The notes under the pieces were generated by a model that searched no databases, was not told where the DNA came from, and worked only from the letters and a program-made list of their open reading frames with translations. Below, piece by piece: positions 1-11,381 of a stretch of 64,000 nucleotides of DNA (within the stretch, counting starts at the first letter, position 1; every line of letters begins with the position of its first letter). Made by a program: the position numbers and the translations under genes. This stretch comes from Adiantum capillus-veneris (taxonomy: Eukaryota > Streptophyta > Polypodiopsida > Polypodiales > Pteridaceae). Location: positions 103,398,912-103,462,911 of the forward strand of contig CM043963.1 in the NCBI GenBank assembly GCA_014529385.2, read 5' to 3'.

Positions 1-74
1 ATCCATGTGTTTTAAGCTAAGTGCTTCTAGCCATGAAGAGTTAAATTTAAATCAAATATTAACATTTTTGCTAT

Positions 75-222
75 CCTAAGGGGTAAACAAATCTAGAAAA
101 TGCAAAAAAAGGGTGGCCACAAGGGCGCACAAATGGCCCATCCACCAGTTTTGGATGGCTCACCTGCGCGCCCTTGTGGCCACCCTTTTTTTTGCATTTT
201 CTACCTTTGTTTGCCCCTTAGG
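75..222. repeat. Fold-back element (148 bp), copy 1
   Basis: The ends are inverted copies, CCTAAGGGGTAAACAAA on the left and TTTGTTTGCCCCTTAGG on the right. Inside them is a ~32-bp near-perfect stem containing GGGTGGCCACAAGGGCGC. The loop holds a further short CATCCA/TGGATG stem. It resembles a small fold-back MITE, or a sequence that would give a hairpin transcript. No clear target duplication is seen. The short reading frame that crosses it is only a by-product of the palindrome. Confidence 0.7.
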
Positions 223-421
223 TTACCAAAACTGTTAATATATAGTGAAACCAGATCTTTTCGCAGCATGAGACTAGATGTTTATATTGTCCAGTGTGAT
301 TTGGCCTTTTGGTGCAGGGAACTAGTAAGTTGAGTTGAAGGAAGGCATAATGTGCTTGAAAGTTAAATTTTAGGTTCATCTCAGCTTTTCCAGGGTCTTG
401 GAGTGCAACAATAGTCTAGTT

Positions 422-520
422 ATGCAAAAAAAAGGGTGGCCACAAGGGCGCAGATGACAGGCATCCAAAACTTCTGAATGCGCCATCTGTGCGTCCTTGT
501 GGCCACCTTTTTCTCTGCAT
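422..520. repeat. Fold-back element, copy 2 (diverged)
   Basis: This is a second palindrome with the same stem core (GGGTGGCCACAAGGGCGC paired with a GCGTCCTTGTGGCCACC arm) and a different loop. Flanking sequence after each copy is also similar (a TCTTT-cGCAGCATGA block after both). The pair therefore looks like a local duplication of ~350 bp rather than two independent insertions. Confidence 0.6.
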
Positions 521-522
521 TA

Positions 523-2620
523 TATGGCCTTGTCTGCACCCCAGGATACCAAAAAAAAAAAAGATTAAGTGAAAGAAAATCTTTATGCAGCATGATAGTA
601 AAAATTCCACTTCTTTTCACTCATATGTAATCAGAGGCCCCCCCCTTCTTTGTGTTCAAAGGTTCGAAGCATTCACTAGTAAAATTTTCCTATATCATGT
701 GCGTTCACCAGAATGGATTAGAAGTACCCCTTATAGGCCTTATCTACACCTGTTTTTGTAACTTTAAAAGAATATAAAATCCCTTTTGTTGAGCACATGT
801 GCTATGTTACATATACTTTAGTGAACTCCCTAGGTCAAAGGCCTCACAAATCGTGTGCACTAAACATTCAGCACTAGAAATCGACCAAACAAAGAGCCAA
901 TTTTTACTTCCTTGTGTTCTTGGGAATGTTTTGGTTAAGCCATTTCTTTGGTATGCGAAACCACTTGTGACCCTATAGTATCCAACCAAAGGTTTCTTGA
1001 TTAGCAGTTTACATAGGCTTGAGTAGTACATATCTTCTATGTTAACAATGCGTGTATCTATAATTTATGTTCACATTTTCTCTATCCAAATGAGCTACAT
1101 AGTAAAAATCAAATCTACAATTTGACAGTTAAGTTCACAAGGTGATATCTATTGGTATCATCTTTAGCAATATCAAATTAAGAAGATTTGATACCAAAAA
1201 CTTGTTTACACTACTCAAAAAGGTGAAAACTCAAAGGCTTTACAATATATGCATGAAGAAACACAAATCAATAATAAGTCACACCTATACATTGACACCT
1301 CCATCTCAAGTTGTCATTTCTCTAAGTCGAGCTTAGCATAGGCATATTATGGAAGTAATAACATGTTGGAAAGTAAGAATTTAGCTTTCTCAACTTAAGA
1401 AACAATGCTAATGATATATATTCAACATCCCCAAATGAGGACATCTTGACAAAGGTTATGATCCACTTTAATAAGCATAACCATTAATGATTAAACTGAA
1501 ATCAAAATATTGCTTGAATTTCCTCATGTGGAGTGATTAAGACTTGAGACTTGAAATATCTTACAAGCAAATCAAAATATCCATAAAGGTCAACAATCTT
1601 TATCAAATATGTATGAAACTCTAGTAATCAAATTAGATACTCTCACTCAATGCGACACCATTTAACAAAAAAACATATTTATATTGCATTTATAGAGGAA
1701 TCCAGCCTCATGAAAAATAATTACAAATGGAGACAATGTTGTTGCTGTTAGGCTTCTCTTACAAGTATTTGTTTTCCTCATCTAGAGATTCATATACAAT
1801 TTAATATTTGTGTGTCTATGACACTAGGGAAGATAGTAGTACTATATGGATGGCTTCTCTAAGAGCTCCTAGAGAGTATCTATTGGTTCAAGATTCTACA
1901 AAAATCCAACTATTCTTATCAAAATCTTTTAACATGGTAGTGAAAGGTTCATCACGGGACAAAAATAGAATAATTTCCATCTCTACACATGGTCGCTTGC
2001 TCATGTCCTCTCAAAACAAGTTGGCTCCGTAAGTAAACAACAGATTATATGAGAACAAAGTTATAAAGTACAAAATGATATCATTTTAATAATTTAATGA
2101 CAACTATACAAAGAATAAATTATAAGAAAAATCTTTGAGGACTCTCGGGTGAAAGCATGAATAGGTGGAATGATATTTAAGCTATTAGATAGCATATCAA
2201 AAAAACAATCTTGTGGAAAAAAGAATACAAACTAAATAAAATTTATAAGTGATTGCACTTCTACATTTTATTCTTTAAGAGCTATCCATTGACATATATC
2301 ATGATAGAAATTTTATGTGAACTCATGTCTAATTGTAGGCCAAAGTTTTTGATAGTAGGTGTCCATGGACACAGCTATTTGAGCCACCATTCCATGATTT
2401 CACCCTCTCCATAGATAACACAACTTACTTACATTGTGAGACTCAATCTGCTACACAACTATACATGGCGCACCAAAGACATCAACAAAATAGCACCACC
2501 CAATGTTATGAGGTGCGAAGCCTAAACATTAAAATCCATAAAGAGGTTAATTCTCTCCAGCATGATAAACTTAAAGATGGAGATGATGCTATGCTCTGAA
2601 TGTAAGCTATAAGGGTAGTT
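523..2620. other. No gene recognised (AT-rich intergenic)
   Basis: About 2.1 kb of AT-rich sequence with only short, unremarkable reading frames on both strands. No splice-linked exons, RNA gene or transposon ends could be supported. Confidence 0.5.
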
Positions 2621-2623
2621 TTC

Positions 2624-3420
2624 TTACCATTCTATGTTTATGTTGGACATGAACCCTTGCAATGCCCACACAATATTCGCACCTCCTGTTGTTGTTGTAT
2701 GCAAGTCTTGTGAGCTCATACTTTTTCCACCTTCGGGAGTAAAGGTTTCCATGTAGTGTGAGTGAATGAAAGAAGAAGGAGTAGAATCTGGTTTCATGTT
2801 GTAATGGAGGTGAGAGAAGGGAGAGGAGCTAGCTTGGTGTGAAACTATGTGGTGGGCAAGGGGAAGAGATGGGGGAGGAGCTTGCTTAGTGCTACAATGG
2901 AGGTGAAAGAAAGCTAGCAAAGAGATAATGTTGGACTATAGGAGGTGCATGGGGTTGTTGCAGCAATAGAGAGCTTGGAAAAGGGTTTGTAGAGAGAGAA
3001 AATCACTTTTTAGCTATAGAATAGATTTGGAAAGACTTTGGAGGTTGAAAATGATGTTTTGAATCTTTTTTTAAAAAATCATTTCTTTTTTAGTTTTTAG
3101 TGCACATTTTTTACTTTGGAATTTAAAAATACTTTTTTGACCATGAAATAGATTTGGGGACCTTTTAAGGAGGGAAAACTTGAAATTTGAAATTTTTTGA
3201 AAAATTCTAAATCCGGGCCAAAACGTGGGGGAAAAGAGGTCAAAGTAGCCCCCCCCCCCCCCCCCCCCCCCCCCCTCCCCCTTTTCCCCAACCACCTTCT
3301 TTACCTTCTCACTAGGTAAGAGGTCATTAAGAGGTGTAAAGCTACCTCGTCCCCCTACTTTTTTGAGGGTATAGAGTGTGTCCACCACCCTCTTCCTATT
3401 GGCTGGCCTCTAATTAGCCT
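2624..3420 (-). other. Leader/first-exon region related to the 55.6-56.3 kb locus
   Basis: Read on the minus strand, this segment starts with CCAATAGGAAGAGGGTGGTGG-like sequence. It then has a poly-G tract, AT-rich blocks with TTTCATGGTCAAA, and a pyrimidine-rich stretch. It ends in a small ORF (2624-2920, Ser/Pro/His rich, running into a segment starting METFTPEGG). The same order of blocks is found on the plus strand at 55.64-56.29 kb, ahead of a BAH-like gene. I infer a duplicated promoter or leader with a degenerate first exon. The product is not recognised. Confidence 0.4.
3249..3275. repeat. 27-nt C homopolymer
   Basis: An uninterrupted run of 27 C on the plus strand (G on the minus strand), followed by TCCCCC. 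The homologous position in the 55.6-kb copy has a run of 14 G (55768-55781), so the homopolymer is an expanding part of this repeat family. The exact length may be a sequencing artefact. Confidence 0.85.
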
Positions 3421-3428
3421 TAGTTTAA

Positions 3429-4662
3429 CACTAGAATGGTAACAGGACACTTTTGTGTCCTGTTAAGTGACCATTTTGCTTGAATTATTTGAAGAGTATG
3501 AAAATGAAAACCTTACTCTTGCACAACGTTTTTGAACCTAAACTGTGTGAAAAAACGGGTCCTGTTTTTGGCTTTTTTTCAATTTTTGGCAACTATACCA
3601 CTCTAAACTTCATTTTTGTGAGGTTTAGATGGCTAGAGGTTAGGCCTTCATAGTTCTATACATGTTTTGATGCTTGTAGGGAGAGCTAAGTGTTAAAATT
3701 GAAAGTTATGACCAATTTACAAGAATTGCATAATCCTGTTTTTTGGCCACAATTAGCACTTTTATGATTTTTTTGGTGGCTTTCTTGATATCCAAATTCA
3801 ATTTTGATTGTGTAAGTGTAATGTATAACATAAAGCTAATCTTCCTTGAGTTTTGGGGGACCTAATATGCTATATAGCATAGTATATGATGATGGTTGAG
3901 TTTTTTGATTGCTGAAGAATACGATACATTTTAGAGTAGCAAGTATAACTTTCTCAATATTGCTAGTTTCTTAGGCCAATTGTGTGTATTTTGTAGGTGG
4001 TAACCATATCTAATCATAGACTACAAACTTGGCTAGATATTGAGTAGTTTCTATGGGTTTCTAGAGGTCATAATGCTAAACCCATTTTTTTCATGTTTGT
4101 TGTATTTAGCACTTTATCATTGCCCCCAAGGTTCCAATTGTAAGAGATCCATTATCCTTTTGACATGATCCATGGCTTTTGAATCCAAAGGCCCAAAGGG
4201 AACTAAGAAAACATGTATATAGTATCTGTATTGAGCGTGACTATAGAAAATTTGATGATAGGTCTGCAGAATGGCAAAAATGGAACTTTTTTGTACCTTT
4301 TTTTTTGCCCAAAAAAAAATTAGTGAGGTAAAAGCAACCATATGTTTTGCTCACCAACCCATTGAAGTTAACGGGGCATTTTATCTCATGTCCTACAAAA
4401 ATCCCCACTCTTATTTATATGCAATCAACCGTAAGAAATTGTTGTTTTGGGCAAAATGCACTGGTCCATCAACTTTGGAGGCTTGTAGTGACCAAGGGAT
4501 GAGAAAAATTACAAGTTTCTCATTTTCTCCATATGTATTAGTTATTGAACTATAAGCTCATGAAAGGTTTTTTCAAAATGAGTGGATCTACTATGGTTTT
4601 GGAATTTTTTCCCAAAACCCTGAAAGGACACTTTTATGTCCTGTTAGGTTACCATTCTAGTA
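3429..4662 (+). mobile_element. TTAA-flanked non-autonomous DNA element, copy A (1234 bp)
   Basis: The element begins CACTAGAATGGTAA and ends TTACCATTCTAGTA. It is bounded by TTAA on both sides (3425-3428 and 4663-4666). Each end carries the palindrome GGACACTTTTATGTCC (left copy GGACACTTTTGTGTCC). The body aligns along its length with the copies at 9622-10960 (same orientation) and 45640-46966 (inverted), but is the most diverged of the three. There is no long ORF. TTAA target duplication is typical of piggyBac-type elements; that assignment is inference. Confidence 0.75.
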
Positions 4663-4706
4663 TTAATCCCAAAGGGCCCCTAGAGGGTTGATATTTTTTC
4701 TAATGC

Positions 4707-5077
4707 CCTAATATATAGTCATTGATCAATAAAGACGAGATTATCACCATTTGGTCCTAATCTTAGTGCACCTCAAGACCTAGGCGTGCGGAGATTGGGA
4801 ATAGCTAGAGAATGTGAGGTTGTTAGAGCTAGCGGCGAATAGTAGAAAAACTGCAAATGGTCTTCAGAAATACAAAAGTTTTTAGAAATTACTTGTGTAC
4901 TTCAAAAACACAAACATACTTCAACAAGCAAAGTAAAATAACACAATTGAACTTCAGTAGCGCACACAGACTTCAAAAACCCTAATATATAGTCATTGGG
5001 CAATAAAGACAAGATTATTATCTTGTAGTCCTAATCTCCATGCACCTCTAGACTGAGGTGTGCAAGGATCGGGTATG
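4707..5077 (+). promoter_or_regulatory. Duplicated 5' control block of CACTA-3 tnp2
   Basis: Two tandem copies (274-bp spacing) of a block starting CCTAATATATAGTCATTG. Each continues through CAATAAAGACGAGATTAT to a CTCC-x-TGCACCTC / GAGGTGTGC inverted repeat. The same block lies 110-190 bp upstream of the tnp2 start in CACTA-1 (15090-15200, minus strand) and CACTA-2 (41080-41185). Here the hairpins are partly decayed, matching the decayed gene. The second copy is interrupted by the 460-bp MITE that follows. Confidence 0.6.
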
Positions 5078-5537
5078 CATTAGGAAAATTTTGAACTCAT
5101 TTTTGGGCCTTTTTAAAGTGCCACATCATCAAAGTTGTACAAAAGAAAGCAGCCCGGTAGACCCCTCTAAATATTGCTTAGAACCCCATGATATGATGTA
5201 TCATTGGAAAGATCTTGAAAAATGGATTCTAAAGAGCCAAGTTCCAAAACGTTTGGATGACTTCTATGAAATTTATGCCATTTTTTTTCAATCAGCTAGG
5301 TTTTGTTACCATTACGGTAATCTAAAATCACCTTTTTCTAGATATACATGAAGGCAATGTCCGATACATGCATGCTATATATCAATAGATAGCATTTGAA
5401 GAGTAGATTCTAAATATCCAACCTCCGAAAACTTTGGATCTTATTTGCAAAAAATTTACCGATCCCCACTTTTTGAAAGCTATGCCACATCAACAATTCT
5501 TACAAGGCCCATTTTCTAGTCCAAACTTTTCCTAATG
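5078..5537. mobile_element. 460-bp MITE, copy 1
   Basis: The termini are inverted: CATTAGGAAAATTTTGAACT on the left, and a right end that reads CATTAGGAAAAGTTTGGACT on the minus strand. A GGGCCTT motif occurs at both inner TIR borders. A second 460-bp copy, nearly identical, is at 53130-53589. Compared with the related CACTA blocks, the sequence GGGTATG-GCTAGAGAATG is simply split by the element, which marks the insertion point. The target duplication is unresolved; ATG is possible here but is not seen at copy 2. It is non-coding; the short ORF inside is shared only because the copies are alike. Confidence 0.75.
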
Positions 5538-5637
5538 GCTAGAGAATGTGAAGTTGTCATGTATTGTCATGTAGTTGGTGGTGTGTACTTATTACAAGAG
5601 TGATTTAATTATTTTTTGCATCATTGGTAAATAAAGT

Positions 5638-8600
5638 ATGGATGATAGGATGGTGTCTCCTTGTGCGTATTGCAAGCATCAGATCTTTCAAAAACAAAAA
5701 ATTTGCGACCAACACATACGCAATCATAGTCTCCTTCTCATAGAGCAACTACAAGACCTGTTTTATTGATCTCATGGTACGGAGGTAGTAGATCAACCTC
5801 TGCAAGTAGATATTCATCCCTAAGAAGACGATTTCAAACGAATAGCCATCGATTGAGTCCACCCAACCAATACCTGATTCCACATTTCAAGAAGTAGAGA
5901 GGGAGGAGATGCTAGACGCGTTCTTTCACATGGATCCCATCATTAAAAACATAGAAGGCAACAACATTCATGGCAATACTGCAAACCAACCTTAGTCATC
6001 TCGTCCGTATCGACGGCATGATAGCAACGATCAAGAGGGCAAGATTTCAGTTCTCCATACCGCTTTGGCAATGCTTAATTTGCAGTCTCTCTACGGGTGG
6101 TCTGACGCCTCCGTCACATAGCTTTTTAGGAAATACATTGTATCCTAATCATACCAAAGTGCAAATTACAGTTCAATAATATGATTGTTGTGTCCACTTG
6201 TTGATGTACGACAGGTTGCTCAATGAGCAAAACTTACCGGAAGGCAATCACATGCCCCCTACCCGTCCAGTCTTACTAACTTGGGCTTGGATTATCACAA
6301 AATACATGCATGACCTAATGATTATTACTCTTTTGCAATGAGTATGTAAATTTGGAAGAGTGTGGCAATTGTGGATCAAACAGGTATAGAGAGGACACAC
6401 AAGGAAAATTTATCCCTTCAAAGGTCCTTCGGCACTTTCCATTCCAAGAATAAAGAGCATGTTCAGGTGCAAGTCTATAGCCTCTTTAATGACATGGCAC
6501 TCAAATACTAGATCGATAGATGATGTGCTGGGTACCTGCTGACTCTCGTGCATGGAAGCACATAGATAAAAATTGGCCTACATTTTAGAATGAGCCTCTA
6601 TGTATCCGCTTTGGTCTAGCAATGGACGAAGTAAACCCATTGGATTACGAAGTTTGTCATGGATCACGTGGCGTATTTTCTTGGATAATTTTTTTAATCT
6701 TCCACCATGGCTAGCTATCAAGAAGGGTCATCTGTTGTTCCCAGGAAAGTACAAAGCAAAGAACGTGGACATCTATCTGGCACCACTTATAGAAAAGCTC
6801 CAAATCTTGTGGACAGGGATCGATGTGGTTGATATGTCCCAATCAATAGGACGAAGAAATGTACATGTGCAAGGAATTCTCATGTGGACCATGTATGATT
6901 GGCTAGGCTTCGGTGAGTGTCAGGCAAGTGCCTCTGAAATACTTGTATACATGCTATTCCTGGCTATGCCAACACTTTTATATTTTAATTTTATGATTTT
7001 GCAGGCCTGAGTTACTGAGGCAATCATGCATGTCCAAAATGTGGTCCTCGACTTGGCTTTTGCCGCTCTGATCATTTGAGAAAGATATTTTACGAGGAGC
7101 ATGGTAGATTTTTGCCTGAAGAACATGAGGTACATGGACCAAACATATGCAAACATAACATGCATCCACTGAACGAGAGCAATTAGAAAAACATGTGGCT
7201 AGAGAGGGGAGATTTCATGCCACCCGGAATAAAAACACTTTCTATTTTTCATGAACTCCTGTACTGGAGTGACCTGCTGATTAATCATCTCCTCGACCCA
7301 ATGCACATCTTCAAGAATGTGGGGGAGATCATATGGAAAACCATAACTAGAAAAAGGGAGAGCAAGGCCCAAAGAGATGACCTATAGACTTTGGGTTGAA
7401 TGCCAGAGATGTGGCTTTCACTTAAACCCAATGGAAATTTTTCTATACCAAAAGGTCCATGGGTTTTGAGTCATGAAGAAGAGCAACAAGTGAAGAAGAC
7501 TATATTCTCATTCAAGACTCTCACTGGGTGCATGCGATGTTTGAAAATGGCTTTTACAAGAGATGACAATCTTAATGGTCTTAAGTCCCATAATTGGCAC
7601 AATTTTTTACAAACTATCTTACCAATTGCCATACAGGATTGTTTGAATGATGAGATTAGAAGAGCGATCTATAAAATCAATGAGTTGGTGTGCTGGATGA
7701 GTTCAAAAGAGATAAGAAAAGATAGCATCGATACAGCACGCTTAAATGCTATTGAAGCAGTGTGTATGGTGGAGAAGTACTTTCTAGAAAAAATTCTTAC
7801 CATCCAGATACATCTACCTTTGCATGCAGTCGATGAAGTTTCAATTGTTGGGATAGTCCATAGTAGGTGGATGTTCTTCTTGGAGAGATTCGTGAAAACT
7901 TTAAAGGGGTTCGTTCATCAAAGGGCTTGCCCTGAGGGTAGCATGTGTAGGGTATGCAAGCCCAATTGTGGTGTCAAGTGTCAACCCTGCGGGAACCTCC
8001 TCATAAATCATGCAGGGAAAGTTCTATTCAAGGTTAATTCTTTTGCATGGCAAGTTTTCTATAAATATCATGTAAACATTTTCACAATACAATATAGAGT
8101 AATATAGCGTGTTTTTTATTTCTTTGTGTCGACTCTCTCGTACCCTCTCTCTCCATATCGTTCTGCACTCTCTCTCACTGCTGCCATGGACTGCTCAAGG
8201 TGGCACCCTTCATAGCCTCTCTTCCTAACAGCATGGCCGAAGGATGGCTTGTACAAGAGTCTCTTGTCCTCATCAGTGAATTTTTTGTCTCAATTGATCT
8301 AGAGATGCCCCGAATGTGGACTACTAAGGTCAACGTCAAGGTGACAGGGGATGAGCCACATGGACAAGGCATCATTAGGAAGATGAATATCACAATGCGA
8401 GAAAAGGTTATGAGATTTTTCCTTCTTAGCTCAAACATCATGCAAAAGTGGCTAGAGATGTACGAAGGGGAAAAGCAACAACGCTTAACAGATTGTTTGC
8501 AATTCAAGCACAATCATACCACTAGAAACCTTCCTTTTTCAAATCATCTTCAAAAATTTCTTGACTTTCCAACTGGGCGGTGGTTAGATGCAACAATCTC

Positions 8601-9119
8601 AAAGGCAAAGAGAAATGGACTGTTGATCACTAAAGGGGAAGAGGAGATGTCAAGGGCTTGCGATTAGCATGTAAATTTTCACAACTTTATTTTCGAGCTC
8701 CACGTGATCACATTACTTTAGTAACTTTAATTTTATTTCAATTTTGTGGCTGCAGTATCACAAATATGGAGCTTTATGATCGCATGGGAGACACTTTAGA
8801 GTGCAACAGATAGACGAACAAAGGGTCACCTTTGACAGTAGTGTTAGGAAAAGCTTCATCAAAGAAAGTAGGAGTAGTGTCAGGGATGAGAACACACAGA
8901 CTAGCCAGCTTGAATACTTTGGCTACATCCAAGACATCTTAAAGACTAGCTTTAGAAAGACTAGCTTAAAGACATCTTAAAGACTAGCTTTAGAAAGTTT
9001 GATATTTTTACCTTTGACTATGTCAAGTGGTTCAAAGTTATTACGAGCGGCCTTAATACAACTACGTACAAAGATAAGAGCGGATTGATTCAAATGAACT
9101 GTAGGCGGGTATGGACAGA
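5638..9119 (+). pseudogene. CACTA-3 Tnp2 transposase pseudogene, 5' part
   Basis: This is a Tnp2-type transposase (Transposase_21 family) of a plant CACTA element, heavily decayed. It starts at ATG 5638 with an N-terminal CxxC zinc-binding segment (PCAYCKHQI), aligned with the start of the CACTA-1 protein. Recognisable blocks follow in order: NLQSLYGWSDASVT followed by a TAG stop (~6080-6120), IVPG-type core remnants (6600-6900), LLINHLLDPMHIFKNVGE (7270-7340), LPIAIQDC (7620), and HSRWMFFLERFVKTLKGF (7858-7910). The end is a DUF4216-like stretch up to 9119. Many stops and frameshifts occur. A 284-bp insert sits at 7946-8229. The gene continues at 16814 beyond CACTA-1. It cannot make an active enzyme. 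Confidence 0.85.
7946..8229. mobile_element. 284-bp insert in CACTA-3 tnp2, unclassified
   Basis: Homologous transposases read PEGS-MAEGWL without interruption. Here the codons for S-M are followed by 284 bp starting TGTAGGGTATG and ending CTTCCTAAC, flanked on both sides by AGCATG (7940-7945 and 8230-8235). The direct repeat fits a 5-6 bp target duplication, as made by LTR elements or hAT-like elements. No terminal inverted repeat was found. The class is unknown. Confidence 0.6.
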
Positions 9120-9299
9120 CACTACAACAAAAAAAGGTGTTATCGATGCAGATATCGACGCGGAGCGTCGCTATCCGTGTCGCTGTGAAACCAATCGCTA
9201 TTTGCGACGCAGATATAGACGTGTATAGAGACGTAGATAGCGACGTGTATAGCGATGCGCATAGCGACGCACATAGCGACGACCATAGCAGAAATTTTT

Positions 9300-9389
9300 T
9301 TTCTTGGGCAGAGGGCAGGTAGCCTGGCCTGTGCCCAGTTAAAAGATGGACACAGCCACAGCCAGACTTCCTGCCCTCTGCCCAAGAAA
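9300..9389. repeat. 20-bp perfect inverted repeat inside CACTA-1
   Basis: TTTCTTGGGCAGAGGGCAGG (9300-9319) is matched by its exact reverse complement at 9370-9389, with ~50 bp between. It lies just inside the subterminal repeats of the left end. Its role is unknown; it could be a secondary protein-binding palindrome or the trace of an old insertion. Confidence 0.8.
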
Positions 9390-9621
9390 GCGAGCAGCAC
9401 CAAAATATCAACCATGCTCCCGCGCGCAAAAATTTCGGCAGAGTTCCCTTTGTTTTTACATAAACTTTTCAAAAAAAAACCATATCATGTATACGCCTCC
9501 TACATGCTATCCATGTAGGATCTCACATGAGATTTAAGGCCAATGAAAGACAACCGTACCAACTGAAAAGCATAGCCATAACTTAAAAGCATAACCATAA
9601 CGAACCATAACCATAACTTAA

Positions 9622-10960
9622 CACTAGGTTGGTAATGGGACACTTTTATGTCCTTGGACACTTTTATGTCCTGTGAAGTGACCATTTTCCTTGAATTATG
9701 TCAAGAGTTTCAAAATGGATTTTGAGGTGCTAACTATCTAGAAAGTTGTTTCATGAGCTGAAAAAAACTCGACATTTTTTTGGAATATCAATTCCATCTT
9801 TAACATTGTCCTTGCACAACATTTCACAACCTAAATTGTGTGAAAAAACGGGTCCTGTTTTTGGCTTTTTTCAACTTTTTGCAACTATCTCACTCTAGAA
9901 TTCATGTTTGTGAGGTCTATAATGCTAGAGAACTATCTTTAGTAGTCCTCAACATGTCCTAATGCTTCTAGGGAGAAATAAATATTAAAGTTCTAAGTTA
10001 TGACCAAATTACCAAAATTGTGAAATCCTATTTTTTAGCCAATTTTAGCTCTTCTATGAATTTTTTGGTGGATTTCATGATATCCAAATTCATTTTTGAT
10101 TTTCTATGTCACATATTGTAACATAAAGCTAACATTCCTTGAGTTTTGGGGCACCTAATACCCTATTTTGCATAGTACACAATGATGGTTGATTGTTTCA
10201 ATTATGAAAGAAAACGAAACATTCTAGTATGTCAAGTATAGCTTTTTCAATATTGTTACTTTCTTGTGACAACTACATGCATTTTGTAGGTAGTAACCAT
10301 ATCTAGTCATAAGGATCAAATTTGGCTAGATATTGAATAGTTTCCATGGGATTCTACAACTCATAATGTTCAACCCAGTTTTTTCATGTTTGCTGTATTT
10401 AACACTTCATCTTTGTCCCCAAGATTCCCCTTGGTAAGAGATGTATTATTCTTTTGACATGCTCCATGGCTCCTTATGAACATAAAGGACAATAGGGAAC
10501 TAAGAAAACATGCATATATTATTTGTATTGAGTGTGGCTATAGAAACTTTGATGTTAGGTTTGCAGAATGGTAAAAATTCAACTTTTTTGTACCTATTTA
10601 TTTTGGCAAAACAAAAAATAGTGAGTGAGAAGCAATCATATGTTCTGATCACCAACCCATTGAAGTTAACTAGGGAATTTATCTGAAGTCCTACAAAAAT
10701 CCCTAATCTTATTTTTATGTAACAAAACGTAAGAAATGACTGTTTTGTTGAAAATTCACTGGTCCATCAACTTTGGAGGCTTGGTGTGACCAAAAGATGA
10801 GAAATTTTACAAGTTTCTTAATTTTTCCATGTTTAGTAGGCCTTGAACTATAACCTCATGAAAGGATTTTACAAAATGAGTGGATCTACTATGGTTTTGG
10901 AAGTTTTTTTCAAAATCCTGAAAGGACACTTTTATGTCCTATAAGGTTACCAACCTAGTG
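9622..10960 (+). mobile_element. TTAA-flanked element, copy B (1339 bp)
   Basis: CACTAGGTTGGTAA at the left and TTACCAACCTAGTG at the right, with TTAA duplicated outside (9618-9621, 10961-10964). The left end carries two tandem copies of GGACACTTTTATGTCC and the right end one. The body is closely similar to the inverted copy at 45640-46966 and more distantly to copy A. It is inserted into a CATAACC-repeat stretch of CACTA-1, downstream of that element's genes, so it is younger than CACTA-1. No ORF of transposase size. Confidence 0.85.
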
Positions 10961-10964
10961 TTAA

Positions 10965-11175
10965 AAGCATAACCATAACGAACCATATCCATAACTTAAA
11001 AGCATAACCAGAACTTAAAACCATAACTGACTATAACCACTTTGATCAAAACCATAATGCAGATAACCATAACCATAAACAAAATTAACAATAACCATAA
11101 ACATAACCAGAAAGAGAAACAATAATTGTCTATACAATGACAATGACAATAATCATAACCATAAGGAAAACAATA
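10965..11175. repeat. CATAAC/CATAACC minisatellite in CACTA-1
   Basis: Irregular tandem CATAACCATAAC units (GGTTATGGTTATGG on the other strand), also present at 9580-9617 before the TTAA element. The same repeat lies after the second ORF of CACTA-3 (21335-21720), so it is an ancestral 3' feature of this element family, not a host satellite. Confidence 0.65.
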
Positions 11176-11381
11176 ACTGTCTGAACACTAACTTTTTGTA
11201 CAAAAAAGAGACACGGAAGCGTGTCTGTGTCTCACAAAGCATATAGATGAAATCTGGTCCACTAATGACTAGGCGTCGCAACCTGCACATAGGACAACTC
11301 ACAAAATTAGTATTGATATTACTTCACATATACTGACTTAATTAAATCAACTCACACATATTAACGTCTCACCTCAAGCGA

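Noticed and set aside
1208-1222. CACTACTCAAAAAGG as a left terminus for CACTA-3
   Set aside because: It resembles the CACTA-1 end, but no reverse-complement partner or subterminal repeats were found near it or near 22 kb, so the outer limits of CACTA-3 are left open.
3071-3388. Glycine-rich 105-codon protein on the minus strand
   Set aside because: The glycine run is the poly-G tract and the flanks are low-complexity leader sequence.
5078-5537. A protein gene shared by 5.1 and 53.1 kb
   Set aside because: The similar frames arise because the two 460-bp MITE copies are nearly identical; stops and indels are not avoided in a coding pattern.
10965-11175. Telomere-like repeat
   Set aside because: The unit is CATAACC/GGTTATG with irregular spacing, not a plant telomere unit, and it recurs at the same place in two CACTA elements.
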